53,385 nt of DNA from Pseudomonas sp. AL03 (GCF_029960815.1 NZ_JASBRE010000025.1:1-53385); one strand, 5' to 3'; shown: positions 41,685-50,971, counted from the first letter of the stretch. A program made the numbers and translations. The notes: generated from the letters alone by a model not told the origin.

Positions 41685-43811
41685 TTAAACTTCAAATTCC
41701 GATTGCAGCGCCGCTCGAACACAGTACAACACCCCTTCCGGCACGCGACCGGCGAACAATGCGGCGATCTCCGACACGGGCGGCAATTCGCCCTCGCCGT
41801 CGAGGAACGCATCCTGGACTTCGCCCATCAACTCTTCGGGCAGATCCAGCGCTTGCTCCAGCGACAACTGTTGCTTGCCAATCGCCTCGGCGAGCAGGGT
41901 GTAGACATTCTTTTCCGAGCATTGCAGCTGGCCGGCGATTTGCAGCGGGGTCATGCCCGCTCGGGCCAGGGTGATCAATTCGTGGCGCAGGTCGGCCACC
42001 ACTTTCGGCGCCTCGACCTGCCCACCGAGGACTTCAAGGAAGGCCTCACCATAACGTTCCAGTTTGCGCGCACCGACACCACTGACCGTGGCCATTTCCG
42101 ACAGCGAGGTCGGCTGGCTGCGGAGCATTTCCAGCAGCGTCGAATCGGGGAAGATGACGTACGGTGGCACGCCATGCTCTTCGGCGAGCTTGCGACGCAA
42201 GGCGCGCAAGGCTTCCCACTGTTCGCGTTCTTCGCCGCGAACCAGTTGGCTCGCCTGGCTCTTGCTGCTTTTGGCAGTGGTTTGCGGCTTGAGGTCGCGA
42301 CGCAGTTCCAGGGTCACTTCGCCCTTGAGCAGCGGCCGGCACGTGTCACTCAAGCGCAGGCCGCCGTAACCTTCTAGGTCGATGTCGGCCAGACCACGGG
42401 CAACCAGCTGACGGAACAAGGAGCGCCACTCGCTCTCCCCCATCGCCTTGCCGACACCGTAAACCGACAGATGCTGATGGCCGAAGCTGCGGACCTTTTC
42501 GTTGTCCTTGCCCAGCAACACGTCCACCAAATGGCCGACACCGTAGCGCTGGCCGGTGCGGTAGATCGCCGAGAGCGCCTGACGGGCCGGCTCGGTGGCG
42601 TCCCAGGTCTGCACGCCATCGACGCAATTGTCGCAGTGGCCGCAGGGCTCGGGCATGTCTTCGTCGAAGTAGGCCAGCAGCGTCTGGCGACGGCAGCGGG
42701 TTTCCTCGCAGAGCGAGAGCATGGCGTCGAGCTTGTGCTGCTCCAGACGCTTGTGGCGCTCGTCGCCTTCGGAGTTCTGCAGCATCTGTTTGAGCATCAC
42801 CACGTCTTGCAGGCCGTAAGCCATCCAGGCGTCTGCCGGCAGACCGTCACGGCCGCCGCGACCGGTTTCCTGGTAGTAAGCCTCAAGGGACTTAGGCAAG
42901 TCGAGGTGAGCGACAAAGCGCACGTTGGGCTTGTCGATGCCCATGCCGAACGCCACGGTGGCGACCATGATCAGGCCTTCCTCGTTGAGGAAGCGCTTCT
43001 GGTGGTGAGCCCGGGTATCGTTGGGCAGACCGGCGTGGTACGGCAGCGCCGGGAAGCCTTGTTCGCTGAGGAACACCGCGACTTCATCGACTTTCTTGCG
43101 CGACAGGCAATAGACGATACCGGCATCACTGCGCCGCTCGGCGAGGAACGCCAGCAATTGCTTGCGCGGCTGCTCTTTGGGCACGATGCGATAGAAGATG
43201 TTGGGGCGGTCGAAACTCGACAGGAAACGCTCCGCATCCTGAAGATGAAGGCGGTCGACGATTTCTTCCCGGGTGCGCTTGTCGGCGGTCGCGGTCAGGG
43301 CGATACGCGGAACGCTGGGGAACAATTCCGCCAACTGGCCCAGTTGCAGGTATTCGCGGCGGAAGTCGTGGCCCCACTGGGACACGCAGTGGGCTTCGTC
43401 GATGGCGAACAGGGAGATTTCAAGGCTTTGCAGGAAAGCCAGCATCCGTGGCTGAACCAGACGCTCGGGCGCGAGATAAAGCATTTTCACTTCACCGCGC
43501 TTGATCCGTGCCGCCAGATCGCGCTGCTGCTCGGCGCTGAGCGTGGAGTTCAATGCCGCCGCGGCGACACCCAACTCTTCGAGGGTCGCGACCTGGTCGT
43601 CCATCAGGGCGATCAACGGCGACACCACCACCGCCAGGCCCTCGCGCAACAGCGCTGGCACCTGGAAGCACAAGGACTTGCCGCCACCGGTAGGCATCAG
43701 CACCAGGGCGTCGCCGCCACTGGCCACGCGCTCAATGATTGCACCCTGACGGCCACGGAAACTGTCGTAGCCGAAGATATCCTTGAGGACGCGTTGAGCC
43801 TGTTCGAGCAT
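41685..43811 (-). CDS. recQ: ATP-dependent DNA helicase RecQ
   Basis: A 708-residue 3'-5' helicase in recombination repair. Walker A MPTGGGKSLCFQVP, DEAH box FAIDEAHCVSQWGHDFR, motif VI region QETGRGGRDG, zinc-binding cysteines in CRRQTLLAYF...CGHCDNC, RQC winged helix (about 400-500), HRDC (about 533-603) and a C-terminal helix-turn-helix (LITLARAGMTPLQIAGQLQC). The ATG at 43811 matches the family start (MLEQAQRVLKDIFGYDSFRG); the open frame to 43904 is not conserved. It is divergent from the YecA-like gene. Confidence 0.97.
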   Translation of the reverse strand: MLEQAQRVLKDIFGYDSFRGRQGAIIERVASGGDALVLMPTGGGKSLCFQVPALLREGLAVVVSPLIALMDDQVATLEELGVAAAALNSTLSAEQQRDLAARIKRGEVKMLYLAPERLVQPRMLAFLQSLEISLFAIDEAHCVSQWGHDFRREYLQLGQLAELFPSVPRIALTATADKRTREEIVDRLHLQDAERFLSSFDRPNIFYRIVPKEQPRKQLLAFLAERRSDAGIVYCLSRKKVDEVAVFLSEQGFPALPYHAGLPNDTRAHHQKRFLNEEGLIMVATVAFGMGIDKPNVRFVAHLDLPKSLEAYYQETGRGGRDGLPADAWMAYGLQDVVMLKQMLQNSEGDERHKRLEQHKLDAMLSLCEETRCRRQTLLAYFDEDMPEPCGHCDNCVDGVQTWDATEPARQALSAIYRTGQRYGVGHLVDVLLGKDNEKVRSFGHQHLSVYGVGKAMGESEWRSLFRQLVARGLADIDLEGYGGLRLSDTCRPLLKGEVTLELRRDLKPQTTAKSSKSQASQLVRGEEREQWEALRALRRKLAEEHGVPPYVIFPDSTLLEMLRSQPTSLSEMATVSGVGARKLERYGEAFLEVLGGQVEAPKVVADLRHELITLARAGMTPLQIAGQLQCSEKNVYTLLAEAIGKQQLSLEQALDLPEELMGEVQDAFLDGEGELPPVSEIAALFAGRVPEGVLYCVRAALQSEFEV

Positions 43812-44085
43812 AGAAACTCCAAAAATCACAAAAACATCCCTGCAAGGCTGGTTCAGAACCACGAAGGCTGCACCGACAAATCGTAAGTGCGCATTGCATG
43901 ACACTTCACATTTCAGCCGCGACGCCGGCAGGGCATCACAAAACGCGCGAGTATACCCGACCCCTGTCCGGCAAAGGGCACCGGTGAAAAGAGGCTTGTG
44001 GGCGCAAATATGCCGCGCGGCTGGCCTGAGTGCTCAAGAAGGCCTAGAATTCCCGCATCTGTTTAATTCCCAAGGTAGCCCTTTA

Positions 44086-44673
44086 ATGTCCTTCGCTGAG
44101 CAATTAACCCGCCTGCAAGTCTTCCTCGACGCCGACGAACTGCATGACGAGGCGCTGGACTACGTGGCCGCCCACGGCTACCTCACTGCGCTGTCGATCT
44201 GTTCCGAAATCGTTCCCGACCGAGAATGGATCGACGCCCTCTTCGCCGAAGAGCCGCATTACGCCGACGACACCGAGCGTGAAGCGATTGAATCCACCCT
44301 GTTGGCCCTCAAGGCTCACATCTCACGCCAACTGGCGTCCGATGAAGAGTTCGAGCTGCCATGCGACCTGGACCTGGGCGAGGAGCCGGACGATTCCGAC
44401 CTGCGCGGCTGGTGCATCGGTTTCATGGAAGGCGTGTTCCTGCGCGAAGCCGCCTGGTTCGAAACCGCCGAAGACGAAGTCAGCGAAATGCTGCTGCCGA
44501 TCATGGTCGGTTCGGGTCTGTTCGACGAACAACCCGAGTTCTCCGACATCGCGGCCGACGCCAACCTGATGGACGACATGATCGTGCAGATCCCGGAAGC
44601 CCTGACTGCGCTGTACCTGCTGTGCAACGCACCTGACGAAAAACCGGCGATCCTAAAGCCTCGTCACCACTAA
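44086..44673 (+). CDS. YecA/UPF0149 family protein
   Basis: A 195-residue acidic protein of the UPF0149/YecA family, with conserved helical parts LHDEALDYVAAHGYLTALSI and DLRGWCIGFMEGVFLREAAWF. It lacks the C-terminal SEC-C zinc motif present in E. coli YecA. Function is not established. ATG 44086 has only weak purine-rich sequence ahead (AAGGTAG). The 274 bp between it and recQ hold no gene. It is followed by the YbaN-like gene after 10 bp. Confidence 0.88.
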   Translation: MSFAEQLTRLQVFLDADELHDEALDYVAAHGYLTALSICSEIVPDREWIDALFAEEPHYADDTEREAIESTLLALKAHISRQLASDEEFELPCDLDLGEEPDDSDLRGWCIGFMEGVFLREAAWFETAEDEVSEMLLPIMVGSGLFDEQPEFSDIAADANLMDDMIVQIPEALTALYLLCNAPDEKPAILKPRHH

Positions 44674-44683
44674 GGTTTTGCCT

Positions 44684-45079
44684 ATGGACAACCCCATAGG
44701 CAACCGCTCCCTGATGTTGCGTTACGTGCTGCTGGCCATCGGCTGGCTGAGCGTAGCGCTGGGGGTGATCGGGATTTTCCTGCCGGTGTTGCCCACCACG
44801 CCTTTCCTGCTGCTGGCGGCCGCTTGCTTCGCCCGCAGTTCTCCGCGCTTCTATCATTGGCTGGTTGAGCATCCACGGCTTGGGCCGTGGGTTCGCGATT
44901 ACCTGAGCGGCAACGGCATCCCACTCAAAGGCAAGGTCTACGCCATCGGGCTGATGTGGGCGAGCATCCTGCTCTCCTGCTATCTGGTGCCCCTGCCGTG
45001 GGCGCGGGGATTCATGCTGACCAGCGCCGTTCTGGTGACCGTCTACATCCTCAAACAGAAAACCCTGCAAAAACCCTGA
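44684..45079 (+). CDS. YbaN/DUF454 inner membrane protein
   Basis: A 131-residue protein with three or four membrane spans. The DUF454 signature is clear: GWLSVALGVIGIFLPVLPTT followed by PFLLLAAACFARSSPRFYHW, then HPRLGPWVRDY. Function is unknown for the family. ATG 44684 lies 10 bp after the YecA-like stop, so the two genes are probably one transcript. Confidence 0.9.
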   Translation: MDNPIGNRSLMLRYVLLAIGWLSVALGVIGIFLPVLPTTPFLLLAAACFARSSPRFYHWLVEHPRLGPWVRDYLSGNGIPLKGKVYAIGLMWASILLSCYLVPLPWARGFMLTSAVLVTVYILKQKTLQKP

Positions 45080-45092
45080 AAGCAACTCGATC

Positions 45093-45229
45093 CTTGTAGC
45101 AGCTGGCGAAGCCTGCGTTCGGCTGCGCAGCAGTCGTAAATCCTGCGCACGCGGTTTGCCTGATACACCGCAGCGGATGACATAGCGACTGCTTCGCAGT
45201 CGAACGCAGGCTTCGCCAGCTGCTACAAG
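45093..45229. repeat. REPIN-like pair of inverted REP sequences
   Basis: Two 44-bp arms, 45093-45136 and 45186-45229, are reverse complements with two mismatches, separated by 49 bp. They contain CTTGTAGCAGCTGGCGAAGC and CGACTGC-TCGCAG. It is closely related to the 12557 element in core sequence and arm spacing. It lies between the YbaN-like gene and lapG. Confidence 0.88.
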
Positions 45230-45311
45230 TCCGCGTACCAACCCGACGACCAACCCTGCCTAGCTGAAAACACCGCCTAGACTTCAGGCATCTGCACCCG
45301 AGTGGCCAGAC

Positions 45312-46019
45312 ATGTCCCGCAGTCCGCGTAGTCCAGGAGGGTCAACGCTCCGACTTCGGCTCGGCGGATGGTTGTTGCTGATCACTTTTCTATTGGCCGG
45401 GCTGGGCAGTGTCTGGGCCAACTGGGATTTTGCGCAGATTCTGCAAACCGCAGAAAAACGCTACGGCACCCTCGGCCCGGAACGGGGACGGATCAAGGCC
45501 TGGAGTCAGATGCTGCAAAGCGAAGTCAACGCCCCCGAGCGCGAGCAACTGAACGCGGTCAATCGTTTTTTCAATCAGCAACTGACCTTTCTGGACGACA
45601 CCCGCATCTGGCGTCAGACCGATTACTGGGCCACGCCCGTCGAATCCCTGATCAAGGGTGCTGCTGACTGCGAGGACTACGCACTGGCGAAATACTTCAG
45701 CCTGCGCCACCTCGGGATTCCCAGCGAGAAACTGCGCATCACCTACGTTAAAGCCCTGACCCAGAACAAGGCGCACATGGTGCTGACTTTTTACAACAGC
45801 CCCACGGCCGATCCGCTGGTGCTGGACAACTTGATCGGCGAAATCCGCCCCGCCTCCCAACGCAAAGACCTGCTGCCGGTGTACGCCTTCAACGCCGAAG
45901 GCCTCTACTTGCCGGGAGCCAATGGCGGTAAACGCAGCAGCGACTCGAAAAACCTGTCGCGCTGGCAGGACGTATTGAAAAAGATGCAGGCCGAAGGGTT
46001 CGCCGTGGGTGACGGCTAG
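45312..46019 (+). CDS. lapG: Periplasmic cysteine protease LapG
   Basis: LapG cleaves the N-terminus of the surface adhesin LapA and releases the cell from biofilms. The 235-residue transglutaminase-like protease has an N-terminal membrane/signal segment (18-36), catalytic Cys120 in GAADCEDYALAKY, His155 in NKAHMVLTF and Asp172 in PLVLDNLIG; Asp119 and Glu121 beside the cysteine match the calcium-binding pair of the family. It lies 22 bp before lapD, which sequesters it when c-di-GMP is high. Confidence 0.96.
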   Translation: MSRSPRSPGGSTLRLRLGGWLLLITFLLAGLGSVWANWDFAQILQTAEKRYGTLGPERGRIKAWSQMLQSEVNAPEREQLNAVNRFFNQQLTFLDDTRIWRQTDYWATPVESLIKGAADCEDYALAKYFSLRHLGIPSEKLRITYVKALTQNKAHMVLTFYNSPTADPLVLDNLIGEIRPASQRKDLLPVYAFNAEGLYLPGANGGKRSSDSKNLSRWQDVLKKMQAEGFAVGDG

Positions 46020-46041
46020 CCACCATCGCAAGGAGCGTTTT

Positions 46042-47982
46042 ATGTCACTGCGCAAACAGTTGTTTCTCGCCATTTGCCTATTCTTGCTGGTGGCCTTCAG
46101 CGGAAGTTTTTTTGTCAGCCTGGAAAGCTCTCGCGACCAGATGCTCGGCCAATTGCGCTCCCACGCCCAGGACGCCGCCACAGCGTTGGGTTTGTCGTTG
46201 ACGGCGCAGATCGATGACTCGGCGATGATCGAGTTGATGGTCAGCTCGATTTTCGACAGTGGTTATTTCAGCAGCATCCGAGTCATCAATATCGAGAATG
46301 AGCAGGTGCTGGTGGAGCGCAGCGTATCGGCGGAAATCAAAGGCGTTCCCAGCTGGTTTGTCAGTTTGGTCAACCTGCACCCACCCGGTGGCGAAGCGCT
46401 GGTCATGCGTGGCTGGGTGCAGGCAGCACGGGTCGAAGTGATGAGCAACCCGCAGTTCGCCCTGGCCAAACTCTGGGACAGCACCCTCGGCAGCCTGATC
46501 TGGTTACTCCTGTGCGGCCTGCTCAGTGCCGTGTTTGGGGGCTGGTTGCTGCGCCGGCAATTTCGTCCACTCGACACCATGGTCAAACAGGCCGAAGCCA
46601 TCAGCAAACGCGAGTTCCTCAGCCTGCCAAAACTGCCGCGCACACCGGAGTTGAAACGCGTGGTACTGGCCATGAACCAGATGGTCGAGAAGCTCAAAGC
46701 GCTGTTCGCCGAAGAGGTCGCACGCAGTGAAAAACTGCGGGCCGAATCCTATCAGGACAGCCTGACAGGCCTGGCCAATCGACGCTTGCTGGATGAGCAA
46801 CTGGACGACCAACTACTGGTCTCCGAGCAGAGCAGCGACGGCCATTTGCTGATGCTGCGGATCAACGACCTGGTCGGTCTCAATCAGCGTCTGGGCGGTC
46901 AGCGCACTGACGCCTTGATCAGCACCGTCGGTGAACTGCTCAAGCGTCTGACCCAACTTGCGGAGCGTCGCACCTGGCTGGCAGCACGTAATCGCGGTAG
47001 CGAGTTCAGCCTATTGACACCGGGCCTCGACGCCGAGGACGCGGCACGCCTGGCTTGCGAAATCAGCGCCACCCTGGAAAACCTGCGCTTGACCGGTGCC
47101 AGCGATTGCATGCTGGTGGCGCACTTGGGGATCGTTGCTTTCCAACCCGGTGAACCGGCCAGTGATGTGCTGATGCGACTGGATCAGGCGTTGACCCAAG
47201 CCCAGCGACATCCCGAGCGTCCGTGGGTCCACTTGGCCTATTCCAACACCGCGCCGAACCCGTCCCAAAACGGCTGGCAAACCTGGATCGACGACGCCCT
47301 GAACCAAGGCAAGATGCAGTTGTATTTCCAACCCGTCGTGCAATGCGCCGACACCAGCCAAGTGCTGCATCACAAAGTCCTCGCGCGCCTGCTCGACCCA
47401 CAGGGCGAGGCGATAGCCGCCGGGCATTTCCTGCCGTGGATCGAACGCCTCGGCTGGTCGGCACGGTTCGACCTGGCGATGCTCGAAGCGACCCTCGACT
47501 ACCTCGTCATCAATCGTTGGCCCCTGGCATTAAGCCTGTCCGGCAGCACCCTGCGCGATCCCGCGCAGCTGCAACACATCCTCGACATGCTCGAATCGCT
47601 GCCCGAACTCGCGCCCCTGCTGATTCTGGAAATCGACGAACGCCAACTGCCCCCTCAGGAAGAACTGCAACGCTTGAGCCACAGCCTGCTCAACACCGGT
47701 TACCGCATCGGTCTGCAGCATTTCGGCGGCAGCTTCAGCCAGATCGGCAACCTGACACAACTGGGGCTGGCTTACTTGAAAATCGACGGTGCGTACATCC
47801 GTCATATCGATGAGCAGAGTGATAAAAAGCTGTTCATCGAGGCGATTTTTCGGGCGACCAACAGTATTGATTTGCCGTTGATTGCGGAGATGGTGGAGAC
47901 CAAAGGGGAGTTGGAGGTGATTAGGGAGTTGGGATTGTTTGGGGTCATGGGTCGGTTGATCGGGCCGCCGGAGCCAATGTGA
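46042..47982 (+). CDS. lapD: c-di-GMP receptor LapD
   Basis: LapD is an inner-membrane receptor that binds c-di-GMP inside the cell and holds LapG in the periplasm. The 646-residue protein has a first span (about 6-25), a periplasmic output domain with Trp125 in VMRGWVQAAR (the residue known to contact LapG), a second span (about 152-171), HAMP, a degenerate GGDEF domain (RGSEF) and a degenerate EAL domain (KVLARL). Both domains therefore lack enzymatic activity, as in known LapD. ATG 46042 has AAGGAG ahead. Confidence 0.97.
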   Translation: MSLRKQLFLAICLFLLVAFSGSFFVSLESSRDQMLGQLRSHAQDAATALGLSLTAQIDDSAMIELMVSSIFDSGYFSSIRVINIENEQVLVERSVSAEIKGVPSWFVSLVNLHPPGGEALVMRGWVQAARVEVMSNPQFALAKLWDSTLGSLIWLLLCGLLSAVFGGWLLRRQFRPLDTMVKQAEAISKREFLSLPKLPRTPELKRVVLAMNQMVEKLKALFAEEVARSEKLRAESYQDSLTGLANRRLLDEQLDDQLLVSEQSSDGHLLMLRINDLVGLNQRLGGQRTDALISTVGELLKRLTQLAERRTWLAARNRGSEFSLLTPGLDAEDAARLACEISATLENLRLTGASDCMLVAHLGIVAFQPGEPASDVLMRLDQALTQAQRHPERPWVHLAYSNTAPNPSQNGWQTWIDDALNQGKMQLYFQPVVQCADTSQVLHHKVLARLLDPQGEAIAAGHFLPWIERLGWSARFDLAMLEATLDYLVINRWPLALSLSGSTLRDPAQLQHILDMLESLPELAPLLILEIDERQLPPQEELQRLSHSLLNTGYRIGLQHFGGSFSQIGNLTQLGLAYLKIDGAYIRHIDEQSDKKLFIEAIFRATNSIDLPLIAEMVETKGELEVIRELGLFGVMGRLIGPPEPM

Positions 47983-48016
47983 GGGGTATGACCGTTCGTC
48001 TTAAACCTGTCGCTAC

Positions 48017-48032
48017 CTGTCAGATCTGACAG
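48017..48032. promoter_or_regulatory. Perfect 16-bp palindrome upstream of the Ig-like gene
   Basis: CTGTCAGATCTGACAG is a perfect palindrome, flanked by GCTA/TAGC, 34 bp after lapD and 80 bp before the next start. It could be an operator or a lapD terminator stem; there is no U-run. I recall similar CTGTCAG palindromes near related repeat-protein genes in fluorescent pseudomonads, but cannot confirm it. Confidence 0.45.
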
Positions 48033-48112
48033 TAGCCAGTCTTCCCTACCTGGTGTGTGATGAACCCGCGTCCCTAGAGGACACAGGGCTTGTCACCTCC
48101 CAGGAGAACATG

Positions 48113-50704
48113 ATGAATATCCAGTCCGCCGTATTGACTGAATTGTTTGTGCTGTATCCAGTGATCATCCCGGGCTGGGTCTCTCCGGTAAAACCGCCCG
48201 ATATCGCTCACGGCGGCATTCCCAAATCCCTTTACGACGGCCAGGCTCAGGGCCTTGAGTGTCTGGTCGACCCATGGACCGAGCTTCAGCTTCGGTCCTG
48301 GACAATGGCGGTCGATGATCGCGTAGATCTGTATGTCAACGACGATCCGACCCCTGTGACGGGCAAGACCGTCAGCAAGGAGGATGAAGGTCTGCGCGTG
48401 CGTCTGTATGTGCCGCAAGGGTATCTGACACAGGGTGTCAATCGGCTGCATTACAAGGTCACCCGTGTCGGCGGGAGCGTTGGAAGTTCTCGGGATCTAA
48501 AGGTGCTGTACCACCTGCGGCCTGCTGATGGCCTGGATCTGGTGATCCCGCCCGATGTGATCAAGGACGGCGTGAACGCTGATCGGGCGGCGCTAGGGGT
48601 GGAGTTCGGGTTCATCTACGCCAACCGGCGACCATTCGACCGTATCGAGTTTCTGCTGGGCGATGCGCAGGTCAAGTTCGATGTCCCCGATGGCACGGCG
48701 CCAATCACGCACACACTGTTCACGGACACGTTTCAGAAGGCAGGGGACAACGCCAGCGCGGTGGCCGAGTTTTTCGTCGTCGACCAATTGGGCAATCGGG
48801 TCAAATCCACGGAGAAACGGCTGGACATCCACCTAGACCGTTTTACCCTGCCGGCCCCGACCGTCAAGGGCCAGACGGGCAACAACCTCAACCCGACCCT
48901 GCAGGACATCCGCGTAATTGTGCCGCAAGGTTCGCTGCTGCCCACCGACAAAGTGAGCGTGATCTGGCAAGGCGCGATCAGCACGCCGGCGGCCTCCTTC
49001 ACCAGCCCGCAACGGCTGGTCAGCGCCGGGCTGGAGTTTGTCGTGCCACGCTCGGTGCTGGCCTACAGCTTGGGCAAAAGCGTCACGGTCAGCTATGTCA
49101 TCGAACGTGGCGGGAACTCTTCCACCTCATTGTCTCTGGCGCTGAACATCCTGACACTGCCGGCGACGGCGCTGATCCCGCCGAAGATCGTTGAGGCCGG
49201 TGCCGATAATGTGATTGACGTGATAGCACTGAGTACAAAAAACGCGACCATCCATGCATTGCTTTATACGTTGATCGAGGCCGACCAACCGTGCTGGCTG
49301 AGCCTGGAAGGCAAGAAACCGGACGGCTCGGCGCACAACCTGGCGTTGTGGAACGGTCTGCCGGCCCAGACCAACGCCAATTGGATCAAACAGGGATACT
49401 GGCCGGTCGCGCTGGCCAACAGCTACCTGACGCAACTCGGGCATGGCACGTCGCTGAAGATCAAGTTCAAGGCATCGCTGGATAAAAGCAACGTCGAGGC
49501 CACTGCCGTGGTGTTTCCGGATCGCCAGCACACCGTCAAGGCGCTGGTGGAACTCAAGCCCGAAATCACGTCGGTGAAAGACTCCAAAAGCGTGGAGATC
49601 CCAAACGCCGGAATCACGGTAGATACCACTGTCACGCTCAGCGGCACTGCCAGCAAGGGTCAACAGGTCACGATTTTTGACGGCACAACGCCCAAGGGCA
49701 CTGTAACGGCCCACGCCACAACGGGTGTTTGGACCCTTGCGTTAACGGCGCTGTCAGTGGCGGCTCACAGTTTCACGGCCAAGGCACTGTATGGCAGCGG
49801 GCAGGTATCAGCAGCCCGAACCATGACGGTCGTTGCACTCGTCGCGCCAGTGATCACCTCGGTGAAAGACTCCAAAAGCGTGGAGATCCCGAACGCCGGA
49901 ACCACGGTAGATACCACTGTCACGCTCAGCGGTACGGCCAGCAAGGGTCAACAGGTCACGATTTTTGACGGCACAACGCCCAAGGGCACTGTAACGGCCC
50001 ACGCCAAAACGGGTACTTGGACCCTTGTGATAACGGCGCTGTCAGTGGCCGCTCACAGTTTCATGGCCAAAGCCCGATATGGAAGCGAGCCGGTCTCGGC
50101 GGCCAGGACATTTACCAGGTTATCGCCACTGGCTATCGTTCAGACGCCCATGGTGATAAGCGGGATTAATTTATTCATTGCGCAGACGTCCCAAGCATAT
50201 TTTACGAGAAACGCCCAAACCCTACCTGGCACACAATTGTCGCGGACAGCTACAGGTGGGTACCCCCCATATACATACAGGTCATCGAACCCGAGAGTCG
50301 CCTCGGTAACGCCGACTCAAGGTATCGTCACTTCGCAGGGTAACGGTCAGGCTAGCATAGTGGTCCGCGACAGCAGGGGAGCGGAAGTTGCTTACCCAGT
50401 ACAGTGCACAAACGTATTCGACATTTTAACCATCCCGAGCAACGTTAACTACGCGAGCGCGATCTCCCAACTGGCATCTGCAGGGGGCCGAATGGCGGAA
50501 AGGAACACCGCAGAGGAACAAGCAATCCGACTCGGCATCGTGTTCACTGTCGCGAGACCTGAGGCAAAATATCGGGCAACATCCCCCGTGGGTGGGAGGT
50601 GCCGGACCATCGTGACTCTCTACCACCCGGCGCTTTCATGGTACGAAGATCGTAACCCCAGCGATTTGTACTACTGCATGGGGATTAAAGCTAAATCTGC
50701 TTGA
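48113..50704 (+). CDS. Large Ig-like repeat protein with atypical C-terminus
   Basis: An 863-residue protein built of beta-rich modules. There is no signal peptide: it starts MNIQSAVLTELFVLYPVIIP, with a CAGGAG ribosome-binding site 6 nt before ATG 48113. Residues 1-480 are non-repetitive modules (VDDRVDLYVNDDPTPVTG). Two near-identical 96-residue Ig-like units (VKDSKSVEIPNAG...) cover about 484-675, followed by a BIg2-like unit with TATGGYPPYTYRSSNPRVAS and a terminal about 90-residue region containing four cysteines. The last 560 bp look less GC-rich than the rest. It sits between lapD and lapA, but no secretion motif is visible. Function is unknown; an adhesin, effector or surface role is possible. 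Confidence 0.78.
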   Translation: MNIQSAVLTELFVLYPVIIPGWVSPVKPPDIAHGGIPKSLYDGQAQGLECLVDPWTELQLRSWTMAVDDRVDLYVNDDPTPVTGKTVSKEDEGLRVRLYVPQGYLTQGVNRLHYKVTRVGGSVGSSRDLKVLYHLRPADGLDLVIPPDVIKDGVNADRAALGVEFGFIYANRRPFDRIEFLLGDAQVKFDVPDGTAPITHTLFTDTFQKAGDNASAVAEFFVVDQLGNRVKSTEKRLDIHLDRFTLPAPTVKGQTGNNLNPTLQDIRVIVPQGSLLPTDKVSVIWQGAISTPAASFTSPQRLVSAGLEFVVPRSVLAYSLGKSVTVSYVIERGGNSSTSLSLALNILTLPATALIPPKIVEAGADNVIDVIALSTKNATIHALLYTLIEADQPCWLSLEGKKPDGSAHNLALWNGLPAQTNANWIKQGYWPVALANSYLTQLGHGTSLKIKFKASLDKSNVEATAVVFPDRQHTVKALVELKPEITSVKDSKSVEIPNAGITVDTTVTLSGTASKGQQVTIFDGTTPKGTVTAHATTGVWTLALTALSVAAHSFTAKALYGSGQVSAARTMTVVALVAPVITSVKDSKSVEIPNAGTTVDTTVTLSGTASKGQQVTIFDGTTPKGTVTAHAKTGTWTLVITALSVAAHSFMAKARYGSEPVSAARTFTRLSPLAIVQTPMVISGINLFIAQTSQAYFTRNAQTLPGTQLSRTATGGYPPYTYRSSNPRVASVTPTQGIVTSQGNGQASIVVRDSRGAEVAYPVQCTNVFDILTIPSNVNYASAISQLASAGGRMAERNTAEEQAIRLGIVFTVARPEAKYRATSPVGGRCRTIVTLYHPALSWYEDRNPSDLYYCMGIKAKSA
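49562..50137 (+). repeat. Two tandem 288-bp units encoding Ig-like domains
   Basis: The unit starting GAAATCACGTCGGTGAAAGA recurs exactly 288 bp (96 codons) later with few differences. Near-identity at the DNA level implies recent duplication or gene conversion and allows change in repeat number. Confidence 0.92.
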
Positions 50705-50752
50705 TAATCTCCGCCAATCCCGTAGATAAGAAAACCATTAGTCCACCGAAAG

Positions 50753-50898
50753 CGCCCCACATATGGGGGCGTGGCTCGAAAGCTTGCTCGGGTCGTATTC
50801 GCCCTGCTACAGGGGCAAAGCGAACATCAACCGAAAGTCAGTTGAGGACTTCCCCTCAACCATAGAATCTCCCACAGGTGAATGCGGTTAACTGTGGG
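50753..50898. other. Hairpin-rich intergenic stretch after the Ig-like gene
   Basis: Four separate perfect stems lie in 146 bp: CGCCCC/GGGGCG (50753-50771), CCCTG/CAGGG (50802-50814), GTTGAGG/CCTCAAC (50841-50860) and CCCACAG/CTGTGGG (50871-50898), followed by the terminator at 50932. No ORF is convincing. It may be a structured RNA, a recombination site or the remains of an element. Confidence 0.5.
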
Positions 50899-50931
50899 CG
50901 AGCCTGATTGCAATAGCGATGCCCAAACAAC

Positions 50932-50971
50932 AAAAAACCCGCCATTCCTTTCCACAGGAATGGTGGGTTTT
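50932..50971. terminator. Bidirectional terminator between the Ig-like gene and lapA
   Basis: A6 run, stem ACCCGCCATTCCT pairing with AGGAATGGTGGGT (one G-U/C-A position depending on strand), 6-nt loop, then TTTTGT. It ends 18 bp before the lapA stop codon and serves both convergent genes. Confidence 0.88.

Noticed and set aside
42471..43886. 471-codon plus-strand ORF opposite recQ
   Set aside because: Antisense shadow of the recQ frame with no recognisable motif.
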